From Faecalibacterium hattorii (lineage in GTDB: Bacteria; Bacillota; Clostridia; Oscillospirales; Ruminococcaceae), in the NCBI RefSeq assembly GCF_003287455.1, contig NZ_PRLC01000005.1, forward strand, positions 92,122 to 156,121: a DNA stretch of 64,000 nt, in the 5' to 3' direction. Of this stretch, positions 51,961 to 59,030 are shown in pieces. Positions within the stretch are counted from its first letter, which is position 1; each line of letters opens with the position of its first letter. The notes below the pieces were generated by a model. That model searched no databases and was not told where the DNA came from. It worked only from the letters and a program-made list of their open reading frames with translations. The translations under genes and the position numbers were made by a program.

Positions 51961-52938
51961 TCAAATCACAAGGCCGCCGTTTACGCCGAACACCTGCCCG
52001 GTGATGTACCCGGCATCCTCCCCCGCGAGGAACACCAGCAGCTTTGCCACCTCGTCTGCGCTGCCGAGGCGGCCCACGGGGGTCTCCTCCGCCAGCGCCG
52101 CCTTATCCTCGGCGGTAAAGGCAGCCATCATATCGGTGTCGATGACACCCGGAGCCACGCAGTTGACGGTGATGCCGCTGGGGCCCTCCTCTTTGGCGAG
52201 GGCCTTGGTCAGGCCGATGAGGCCCGCCTTGGCAGCGGAATAGTGGACCTCGCAGCTGCCGCCGGTCTGGCCCCACATGCTGCTGACCGTCAGGATGCGG
52301 CCCGCCTTGCGGCGGATCATCCCCGGCAGTGCCAGCTGGCACAGGTGGAACGCACCGGACAGGTTCACGTCCAGCATATGCTGCCATTCGTCGGGGGTGA
52401 TGTCGGTAAACAGCTTCTGTTGGGCGATGCCCGCGTTGCTCACCAGCACATCCACCCGGCCCAGCGCCTGTTCCGCCGCGCGGAACGCCACCTCACAGCT
52501 GGCGCGGGAGGCCACGTCGCACTGGACGGCGATGCAGCCCGGCAGCTCCTGCTCCAGCGCTGCCGCCGCGTCGGCATTGGTGTGGTAGAGCACCGCCACG
52601 CGGTATCCGGCCTTATAAAAGGCTCGTGCCGCCGCCGCACCGATGCCCCGGTCGCCGCCGGAGATCAGCACACACCGCACCGCCGCCGGTTCCGGCTGCT
52701 GCGGCGCTTCCGGCACAGCGGGCGTTTCGGGGACGTCTGCCGCTTCCGGCGGAACCGGTTCCGCCGCGGGCTTCCGGCCCAGCTCCGGCACCACGATGGT
52801 CGGTTCCTCATCGGGTGCAGGGGTCGGCGGCTCCGGCTTTTCCGGCTCGGCCTCCTCGGCGGGTGCCTTGGGCATCTCCACCGGGGCGGGGTCCTCGTCC
52901 GACAGATTGAATGTCAGCTCAAATTCGTCATCGTACAA
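51961..52938 (-). CDS. FabG-like short-chain dehydrogenase with acidic Pro-rich N-terminal extension
   Basis: Residues about 87-325 form a complete classical SDR: ISGGDRGIGAAAARAF, LVSNAGIAQ, catalytic Ser in TVSSMWGQTG, YSAAKAGLIGLTK, and PGVIDTDM. It resembles 3-oxoacyl-ACP reductase. In front are about 86 residues rich in Pro, Glu and Ala (VEMPKAPAEEAEPEKPEPPT and onward) that ordinary FabG lacks. The start is a TTG at 52938 with AGGAGGG seven bases upstream, which argues that the extension is really translated. It is not in a fab cluster, so it may be a general carbonyl reductase. It lies upstream of rpoD with about 80 bases between them. Confidence 0.85.
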   Translation of the reverse strand: MYDDEFELTFNLSDEDPAPVEMPKAPAEEAEPEKPEPPTPAPDEEPTIVVPELGRKPAAEPVPPEAADVPETPAVPEAPQQPEPAAVRCVLISGGDRGIGAAAARAFYKAGYRVAVLYHTNADAAAALEQELPGCIAVQCDVASRASCEVAFRAAEQALGRVDVLVSNAGIAQQKLFTDITPDEWQHMLDVNLSGAFHLCQLALPGMIRRKAGRILTVSSMWGQTGGSCEVHYSAAKAGLIGLTKALAKEEGPSGITVNCVAPGVIDTDMMAAFTAEDKAALAEETPVGRLGSADEVAKLLVFLAGEDAGYITGQVFGVNGGLVI

Positions 52939-53136
52939 GAGTCAGCCCTCCTGTCGCTTATTCTCTGCCGGTGCCAAGGGGCACTCCGGCAGGAGAAACC
53001 GCCGGCCCACGCTCCCCAGAACATCGCTCTGCTCATTTCTTCCGGTCAAGTCCGGTCCTGCGGCGTGCCTGTGGACGATCGCGTGTGGTTTCGACAAGTT
53101 TCCATTAAATAATATAGCACAATTTCTCGAAAAAAG

Positions 53137-53182
53137 AAAGTGGGAACCGAATGATTTTTCACGCAGTTCCCACTTTTTTTGA
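53137..53182 (-). terminator. Terminator of the CPBP-tadA unit
   Basis: AAAGTGGGAAC pairs exactly with GTTCCCACTTT around an 18-base loop; the minus strand continues CTTTTTTCG. It is followed by about 200 gene-free bases before the SDR start. Confidence 0.75.
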
Positions 53183-53186
53183 TTTT

Positions 53187-53675
53187 TCACTTCGTGACCG
53201 GCGGCTTCCAGCGGGGTTTTGCGGCCCGCTTTTCCCGCAATTGGAGGAAAAAGGCCTGCAAAAGCGCCTGTGCCTCCTCGGCGCGGAGGCCCCGCTCCAC
53301 CGCCGGGTGGTGGTTGAAGGGCATGGCGAACAGGTCGGCCACCGAACCGCAGCAACCTGCCTTGGTGTCTGCCGCGCCGTACACCACCCGCTTGATCCGG
53401 CTGTTGATGATGGCCCCGCTGCACATGGGGCAGGGCTCCAGCGTCACGAACAGCTCACACTGCCACAGCCGCCAGCCGCCCAGCTTTTTGCACGCCGCGT
53501 CGATGGCCAGCAGCTCAGCATGGTGGAGGGCGTTTTTCTCGGTCTCCCGCGTGTTGTGGGCCGCGGCGATGATCTCGCCGTCCCGCGCGACGACGGCTCC
53601 CACCGGCACTTCACCCAGTGCGGCGGCCTGTTCGGCCTCGGCCAGCGCTGCGCCCATCAGCTCGTAATCGGTCAT
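53187..53675 (-). CDS. tadA: tRNA-specific adenosine deaminase
   Basis: Converts the wobble adenosine of tRNA-Arg(ACG) to inosine. Zinc and catalytic residues are visible: His52-Ala-Glu54 in HHAELLAI and Cys82/Cys85 in LEPCPMCSGA. GEVPVGAVVARDGEII is the family N-terminal block, and NSRIKRVVYGAADTKAG follows. Length is 162 residues. The start overlaps the stop of the CPBP gene by four bases. Confidence 0.95.
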   Translation of the reverse strand: MTDYELMGAALAEAEQAAALGEVPVGAVVARDGEIIAAAHNTRETEKNALHHAELLAIDAACKKLGGWRLWQCELFVTLEPCPMCSGAIINSRIKRVVYGAADTKAGCCGSVADLFAMPFNHHPAVERGLRAEEAQALLQAFFLQLREKRAAKPRWKPPVTK

Positions 53676-54091
53676 GGTATTCCCCTTTCTGCCAGACAGT
53701 CGGCCAGCACGATCCCATTGTTCAAGATATGCAGCACAAGGCCGGGCAGAAGGCTCCCCGCCCGATCGGCTGCCCAGCCGAAGATAAGGCCCATCCCCAG
53801 CGCATACGCTTTAGCGGTCCAGCTTCCGTGCATCGCCGCAAACAGAACGGCTTGTCCCGCGATGGCCGCGTTCTTCCCCAGCGGCTGCAAAAGCCGGAGC
53901 GCGGCCCCGCGGAAGATCAGCTCCTCCGCCACGGGCAGCACGAGGCAGTTGCCCAGAACGCCCGCCAGCCCCGCCGGGGCCGCAGCCTCTGCCGGGAACA
54001 GCACGCTGAACGCCGCCGCCAGCCCGGCCCAGAGCAGGGCCGCGATGCCAAAGGTCTTCCAGCGGGCCGCTTTTTCCTGTTTTTCCTTCAC
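53672..54091 (-). CDS. CPBP family intramembrane protease-like protein
   Basis: 139-residue membrane protein. The conserved motifs of the CPBP/Abi family are EELIFRGAALRLLQ (Glu-Glu-x3-Arg), AAMHGSW and the later LVLHILNNGIVL. I place the start at a GTG (54091, VKEKQEKAARW) because GGGAGG lies seven bases upstream; the ATG twelve codons earlier lacks a site. CPBP members process prenylated or bacteriocin-related proteins; here the role is unknown. It is coupled to tadA by a four-base overlap. Confidence 0.82.
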   Translation of the reverse strand: MKEKQEKAARWKTFGIAALLWAGLAAAFSVLFPAEAAAPAGLAGVLGNCLVLPVAEELIFRGAALRLLQPLGKNAAIAGQAVLFAAMHGSWTAKAYALGMGLIFGWAADRAGSLLPGLVLHILNNGIVLADCLAERGIP

Positions 54092-54191
54092 GCACAGCCC
54101 TCCCATCGGCGGACATTGTACCATATCCGCTCCCCTTTGCGCAAGCGGCGGGTCGTTTTTGCGAAAATGCGAGGAAATTTTGTTAAATCAA

Positions 54192-54221
54192 TTGACTTTT
54201 CAAGGCGGCATCTGGTATAAT
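54192..54221 (+). promoter_or_regulatory. Promoter of the second degV gene
   Basis: TTGACT at 54192-54197, 18 bases, TATAAT at 54216-54221 with TG before the -10 (extended type). Confidence 0.75.
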
Positions 54222-54283
54222 TTTCACGACTTTTTTGATGATTTGGTCGTTTTGCGACCGTGAGCCCTTGGAGGTACTACAAT

Positions 54284-55144
54284 ATGATCCGCATTCTTAC
54301 CGATTCCGCGTCCGACATCCTGCCCGCCGAAGCCGAGCAGCTGGGCGTGACCGTCATCCCGCTGAACGTCACTTTGGAGGACAGCACCGTCCTGCGCGAC
54401 GGCGTGGACATGACCCCCACCGAATATTACGGCATCCTCGCCGGGTGTCACAAGCTTCCCACCACCAGCCAGCCCAGCCCGGAGCTGTTCGAGAACTTCT
54501 TCACCGAAGCGGCCGCCGCCGGGGACGAGGTGATCGGCATCTTCCTGTCCCACGAGTTGTCCGGCACCTACCAGTGCGCCAAGCTCGCCGCCGATATGGT
54601 CAACGCGGACAACATCCTCTTCGTGGACAGCGAGAACGTCTGCCTCAGCGAGGCGCTGCTGGTCCGTCTGGCCGTCCACCTGCGGGATTCCGGCAAGAGC
54701 GCCGGGCAGATCGCGGCCATTCTGGAGCACGCCAAGGAGCACCTGCACCTCGTGGCCGTCATCGACGACCTGAAGTACCTGCGCAAGGGCGGCCGTCTGC
54801 CCGCCGCTGTGGCCGTCGCGGGCGGGATGCTGGGCATCAAGCCCCTCATCACCATCAAGGAAGGCAAGGTCGCCATGGCGGGCAAGGCCCGCGGTCTGCC
54901 CGGTGCCTACGTGGCTCTGTTCAAGAAGATCGAGGAACTGGGCGGCATCAACCCGTCCTTTGCGGCGCTGGCCGGTTACACCCTTTCCACCCGCGAGGTG
55001 GCCCCCATCCAGACCTATCTGCGCGACAACCTCCAGCAGGAGGACCCCCTCGTGCGCCAGATCGGCTGCGTCATCGGCACCCACGCCGGCCCCGGCGCCT
55101 TCGGTCTCGCCTTTTTTGACAAAGACCTTGTGCTGGACCTGTGA
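54284..55144 (+). CDS. DegV family fatty-acid-binding protein (second paralog)
   Basis: 286 residues with the DegV fold: IRILTDSASDILPAEAEQLG, LPTTSQPSPELF (the Thr-Ser-Gln-Pro-Ser-Pro fatty-acid loop is perfect here), ELSGTYQCAKLAAD, VDSENVCLSEALLV, YLRKGGRLPA, and the IGTHAGPGAFG end. It keeps the classic FakB loop better than the paralog at 18397-19239 (KSAAPN). The ATG at 54284 follows GGAGGT. Monocistronic, with terminator. Confidence 0.92.
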   Translation: MIRILTDSASDILPAEAEQLGVTVIPLNVTLEDSTVLRDGVDMTPTEYYGILAGCHKLPTTSQPSPELFENFFTEAAAAGDEVIGIFLSHELSGTYQCAKLAADMVNADNILFVDSENVCLSEALLVRLAVHLRDSGKSAGQIAAILEHAKEHLHLVAVIDDLKYLRKGGRLPAAVAVAGGMLGIKPLITIKEGKVAMAGKARGLPGAYVALFKKIEELGGINPSFAALAGYTLSTREVAPIQTYLRDNLQQEDPLVRQIGCVIGTHAGPGAFGLAFFDKDLVLDL

Positions 55145-55163
55145 TCGCGCCTTTCCAGATGCA

Positions 55164-55200
55164 AAATAAGGAGCTGTGTTTACCGCACAGCTCCTTATTT
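55164..55200. terminator. Bidirectional terminator between degV and tauE
   Basis: A perfect 15-bp stem (AAATAAGGAGCTGTG, 55164-55178, with 55186-55200) has a 7-base loop and T-runs on both strands. Confidence 0.9.
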
Positions 55201-55206
55201 TTATGC

Positions 55207-55980
55207 TCACAACACCGCATCCGACGCGAGTTTGCCCAGCAGGAGCACGAGCACCACGAGCATCATGGGGCGGATGAATTTTGCGCCGTTCTTGAGGGCG
55301 AAGTGGGAGCCCAGCAGGTTGCCCACGATGCCGCTGATGGCGCAGGGGATACCCACCGAGAAGACCACCAAGCCGCTGGCCAGATAGGTGGCGAGGCCGG
55401 CGTAGTTGCTGGCAAGGTTCAGCACCTTGGCGTTGCCGCCCGCGGTGCGGAGGTCAAAGCCCATCAGGGTGGTGAAGGCGATGATGGCAAACGTCCCGGT
55501 GCCGGGGCCGAAGATCCCGTCGTACAGGCCGATGCCAAGGCCGATGGCGAGGGCCAGCGCAGCCTTTTTCGCGTTCATGGTGCCATCGTCCCGGTTCTCG
55601 TCCGGCAGCTTCCGCCGCCAGAGGATGAGCACCGCCGCGATGGGCAGGATGACGAACATCATGGCCTGAAGCGCCTCATCGCTGAGCAGCAGCACGACGT
55701 GGGAGCCGAGGGCGCTGCCCGCAAAGCTGCCCACCGCCGCCAAGAGGCCGACCTTGATGTTCATGGCCCCGCTGCGGAAAAAATTCACCGTCGCAAAGGT
55801 GGTGCCGCACGCGGCGCTGAACTTGTTGGTGCCGTAGGTGTAGTGGGGCGGCAGCCCCGCAAAAAGGTAAGCGGGCAGACTGATGAGCCCGCCGCCGCCC
55901 GCTGCCGAGTCCACAAAGCCCGCAAAGCCGGTCATGCACATCAGGAAGACCAGCATGAGGGGAGAGATCGTGTTTGTCAT
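55207..55980 (-). CDS. TauE/SafE family sulfite/anion exporter-like permease
   Basis: 257-residue membrane protein with about eight helices and the two repeated glycine-rich halves of TauE/SafE: GFAGFVDSAAGGGGLISLPA near the N-terminus and LGIGLYDGIFGPGTGTFAII in the middle. Members are thought to move sulfite, sulfonates or other organic anions; the substrate here is unknown. The ATG overlaps the stop of the beta-lactamase-like gene by four bases, so they are coupled. Confidence 0.88.
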   Translation of the reverse strand: MTNTISPLMLVFLMCMTGFAGFVDSAAGGGGLISLPAYLFAGLPPHYTYGTNKFSAACGTTFATVNFFRSGAMNIKVGLLAAVGSFAGSALGSHVVLLLSDEALQAMMFVILPIAAVLILWRRKLPDENRDDGTMNAKKAALALAIGLGIGLYDGIFGPGTGTFAIIAFTTLMGFDLRTAGGNAKVLNLASNYAGLATYLASGLVVFSVGIPCAISGIVGNLLGSHFALKNGAKFIRPMMLVVLVLLLGKLASDAVL

Positions 55981-56825
55981 AGATACAGCTTCCCCTCACA
56001 TGCAAGGATCTGGTCGAGGATCATCCGGGAGACGCGGGCACCGTAGACCATGGCGGGGTGGTCGTTGTACTCGATGATGTCGTGGAAGTCCTTGTTCATC
56101 AGGACGATGACGTACTCGCCATAGGGAGTGTGGACGATGCCGCCGTCGTTGCGGCATGCGTTCATGCTGCCGCTCTTGCTGGCCACCCAGATGAGCTCCG
56201 GCTCGCCGGTCTCCTCACAGTCCAGATAAAACTGGGGGAAGTCGTGGGTCAGCATGGTGTTGTAATGCTGCTGGCGGAAGATGGCAAGCATCTCCGCGCT
56301 GGCCTCCTTGCTGACGAGAGTGCCCTTGGCCACCTGCGCGAACAGTGCGGCGTAATCCCGCGGGGTGGTGGTGCCGAGGTCGTCGTAGCGGTCAAAGTGG
56401 AGGGGGTTGTGGAGCACGGTGTCCGCGAACCCCAGTTCCCGGATGCACGCATTGATGGTATCCAGCCCCAGATAATCGATGATCATGTTGGTGGCGATGT
56501 TGTCCGAGCAGATGATCATCATGGTAGCGGTATCCTTGACCTTGAGCTTTGCGCCCACGCCCAGCGCCCGCAGCATTCCGGAACCGTCAACGAACTGGCT
56601 CTCCTCGTAGGTGATCTCTTCCTCAAGGCTGGCCTTGCCCCGGCTGACTTGGAGGTAGAGCGCCGCCAGAATGAAGGCCTTGATGGTGGAGGCCGTCTCA
56701 AATTTTTCGTCCGCACCGATCTCAACGGTGTGCCCCTGTAAGTCGTCCACAAAGACGCTCATCTTCCCCTGATAGGAGTACAGCTCAGCGGCGATCCGCT
56801 TTTCCAGTGTCATATTTTTATCCAT
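55977..56825 (-). CDS. Class A beta-lactamase-fold serine hydrolase without the omega-loop Glu
   Basis: 282 residues. The serine-hydrolase motifs Ser46-x-x-Lys49 (TASTIKAF), Ser107-Asp-Asn109 (CSDNIATN) and Lys217-Ser-Gly219 are in place. The omega-loop motif ExxLN, which holds the deacylating Glu166 of true class A enzymes, is missing: the segment reads HFDRYDDLGTTTPRDY. There is no signal peptide. A cytoplasmic peptidase-like or esterase role is more likely than antibiotic resistance. The start at 56825 (MDKNMTLEK) is 22 bases after the dipeptidase stop; the frame upstream is a shadow of the dipeptidase gene. Coupled downstream to tauE. Confidence 0.85.
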   Translation of the reverse strand: MDKNMTLEKRIAAELYSYQGKMSVFVDDLQGHTVEIGADEKFETASTIKAFILAALYLQVSRGKASLEEEITYEESQFVDGSGMLRALGVGAKLKVKDTATMMIICSDNIATNMIIDYLGLDTINACIRELGFADTVLHNPLHFDRYDDLGTTTPRDYAALFAQVAKGTLVSKEASAEMLAIFRQQHYNTMLTHDFPQFYLDCEETGEPELIWVASKSGSMNACRNDGGIVHTPYGEYVIVLMNKDFHDIIEYNDHPAMVYGARVSRMILDQILACEGKLYL

Positions 56826-56847
56826 AACGGAATATTCCCTTCTGTTT

Positions 56848-57849
56848 TTACAAATTCTCCTCAAAGAAGCGCTGGGCGTTGCGGTAGAAGATCCGCTCCA
56901 CCTCGTCCTCGGTGAAGCCTTCCTTCCGCAGGGCCTCGGCCAGCAGCGGGAGCTTGGAGCAGTCGTCCATTTCCAGCTTGCCGCCGATGCCGTCAAAATC
57001 GCTGCCGAGGCCGATGATTTCGATGCCGCCCACCTGCTTGAAATGGGCCGCATGCTTTGCCATCAGGGCCGTGGTGCTGCGGCAGAGCTGCGGGCGGGGC
57101 TGGTCATCAAGGAAGCCGCTGCAATAGTTCAGGCCCACCAGACCGCCGCGCTCTGCCATGGCCCGGATCATCTCGTCCGTCAGGTTGCGGCAGTGGGGTG
57201 CCAATGCCCGGCAGTTGGAGTGGCTGGCCGCAAAGGGGCGGGTGCTGTGCTCGGCAATGTCCCAGAACCCCTTATCGGACAGGTGGCTCACGTCCACGAT
57301 CATATGCAGCTTTTCCATCTCCGCCAAAAACTCGAAGCCGCGCTCCTTCAGGCCGGTCTCGGTGTTGGGCTGGCAGGGCCAGATATCCCCGCCCCCGCCG
57401 GGCACCACGTTGGGGCTGGCCAGCTCGTTTTCGTGGTTCCACGTCAGGGTCATCATCCGGGCACCCAGCTCGTACATCCGGCGCAGCACGCCGAGGCTGC
57501 CCTTGCAGCAGCCGCCCTCTTCGATGGTCAGCATTCCGCTGATCTTGCCCGCCGCCGCATTTTTGCGGATGTCCTCCGGGCGGTAGACCGGCGCGATCTT
57601 GTCGGAGTACTTCGCCATAATCCGCTTGAAGACATCCACCTCTTCCAGCGCCGTCACCAGCGGGTCCGCGCCGGGGGTGGGATCGGCCAGATTCACAAAG
57701 GCGGCAAAGCATTGCAGCATATAGTCGCCCTTCTGCATCTTTTCCAGATCGATGTGCAGGTCATTTTGGGCGAAGCTCTTGTCCTCGCCCCGCCGCTCCG
57801 CATAGCGCAGCTCGCTGAGGGTATCACAATGTAGATCGAAAACTTTCAT
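56848..57849 (-). CDS. Membrane dipeptidase family (M19) dipeptidase
   Basis: Zinc dipeptidase of 333 residues, no signal peptide, so cytoplasmic. Metal-binding and family blocks: VFDLHCDTLSEL, MLTIEEGGCC, MTLTWNHENELASP, LHMIVDVSHLSDKGF, FAASHSNCRALAP, and GLGSDFDGIGG. It would cleave dipeptides, possibly D- or L,D-dipeptides from peptidoglycan. The ATG at 57849 follows GAAAGGA. It heads a unit with the beta-lactamase-like gene and tauE; the NlpC/P60 gene lies upstream across a 133-bp repeat. Confidence 0.92.
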   Translation of the reverse strand: MKVFDLHCDTLSELRYAERRGEDKSFAQNDLHIDLEKMQKGDYMLQCFAAFVNLADPTPGADPLVTALEEVDVFKRIMAKYSDKIAPVYRPEDIRKNAAAGKISGMLTIEEGGCCKGSLGVLRRMYELGARMMTLTWNHENELASPNVVPGGGGDIWPCQPNTETGLKERGFEFLAEMEKLHMIVDVSHLSDKGFWDIAEHSTRPFAASHSNCRALAPHCRNLTDEMIRAMAERGGLVGLNYCSGFLDDQPRPQLCRSTTALMAKHAAHFKQVGGIEIIGLGSDFDGIGGKLEMDDCSKLPLLAEALRKEGFTEDEVERIFYRNAQRFFEENL

Positions 57850-57883
57850 AAGTGCTGTCCTTTCTATAACAGTTCCTTTATAC

Positions 57884-58016
57884 AACTTCTCCGTCTCGCT
57901 CACGCTCGACAGCTCTCCTAGTAGGAGAGCCTCTGGCGAAACCGTTCACTTTGCATAGACTGCCAAGGCCTCCCCTATAAGGAGAGGTGGCATTGCGAAG
58001 CAATGACGGAGAGGTT
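57884..58016 (+). repeat. Dispersed palindromic repeat, copy C
   Basis: 133-bp intergenic repeat in the same orientation as copy B: AACTTCTCCGTC at the left, CTCTCCTAGTAGGAGAG as an inner hairpin, GCCTCTGGCG, GACTGCCAAGGCCTCCCCTA, then GGCATTGCGAAGCAATGAC and GAGAGGTT at the right. The right hairpin carries compensating changes relative to copy B (ATTGCGAAGCAAT versus AATGCGAAGCATT), which preserves pairing. Confidence 0.8.
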
Positions 58017-58040
58017 GTACGAAGGGAAACTTCATCCATT

Positions 58041-59030
58041 TCAAAACAAGCTTCCCACCGCATACAGACTCTTCACCAGATCCTCCCGGTAGAGCGGGTC
58101 GGCGGGGTCAAGGCTGTTGAGCACCACACCGCCGCTCCGGGCGGCACCGGTGGAGTGGATGTACCGCCCCTCGCCCAGATAGAGCGCGATGTGGCCGGGG
58201 AAATAGAGGGCGTCGCCCCGCTTGGCCTGTTCCAGCGGGATCTTGTGCATCGGCCAGCCCTCCACGAGCTTTGCATCCCGGTAGATGAGGACGCCGCACT
58301 GCATATAAGCGCTGCTCACAAGGCCGGAGCAGTCGATGCCGCGGCCCGACTTGCCGCCCCAGCGGTACTCGGTGCCCAGATACTTCTTGGCCTGTTCGGC
58401 CAGCGCATTGCGGAACGCCTCCTCGCTGCCGCCGAACCAGCGGTCAATGGCGCGGGGGACCAGCTCTTCCGGCTTGCAGCCCTCGGCCTTGGCAAGGGCC
58501 TCGTCAAAGGTCCGCCCCGCTTCCTGCGTGAAGACCGCCGTCATCGAAAAGCGCACCGGTTCCAGCGCCACATCCCGGACATAGCCGCTGCGGCCATCCA
58601 CCAGCCCCACCTTGGCCCAGCCCGTGTGGGCTTCCGCTTCCGGGTCCGGCAGACGGCGCAGCACCGCGCCGCGTTCCAGCTCTGCCAGCCGGACGCCCTG
58701 CACCTTGGGCAGGGTCAGCACGTCGGTGGCCCGGCCCGCCAGCACCAATTCGGCAGAAAGATATCCCCGCAGTTCTTTTTCGCCGCAAAAATACAATTCG
58801 GACGCGAATACATATCCGTGGTAGCCGTAAAATGTGACCACTTCGGCCATGGTTTCCGGCAGGGTGATCCCGTCCGCCGTCACGCCGCCGGGCTCGGTGC
58901 GCACCTGACACACCTGCCCGTACAGCCCCTCGTCCCCGATGGTGGACACAACGCCCGCATCGCTTTCCTTCGTCGTCTCCGGCAGGTCGTAAATGGTCAC
59001 GACCGGCCGTGCAAACATTGCAAATTTCAT
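58041..59030 (-). CDS. NlpC/P60 peptidase with SH3-like region (YkfC-like)
   Basis: 329 residues without signal peptide. The C-terminal 120 residues are an NlpC/P60 domain with catalytic Cys234 (GRGIDCSGLVSSAY) and His280 (YFPGHIALYLGEG), then His292. The N-terminal 160 residues are beta-rich with SH3-like features (GWAKVGLVDGRSGYV). Cytoplasmic proteins of this build, such as Bacillus YkfC, cut gamma-D-Glu-diamino-acid bonds of recycled murein peptides. The start overlaps the SNF2 gene stop by four bases; the M19 dipeptidase follows after copy C of the repeat. Confidence 0.88.
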   Translation of the reverse strand: MKFAMFARPVVTIYDLPETTKESDAGVVSTIGDEGLYGQVCQVRTEPGGVTADGITLPETMAEVVTFYGYHGYVFASELYFCGEKELRGYLSAELVLAGRATDVLTLPKVQGVRLAELERGAVLRRLPDPEAEAHTGWAKVGLVDGRSGYVRDVALEPVRFSMTAVFTQEAGRTFDEALAKAEGCKPEELVPRAIDRWFGGSEEAFRNALAEQAKKYLGTEYRWGGKSGRGIDCSGLVSSAYMQCGVLIYRDAKLVEGWPMHKIPLEQAKRGDALYFPGHIALYLGEGRYIHSTGAARSGGVVLNSLDPADPLYREDLVKSLYAVGSLF

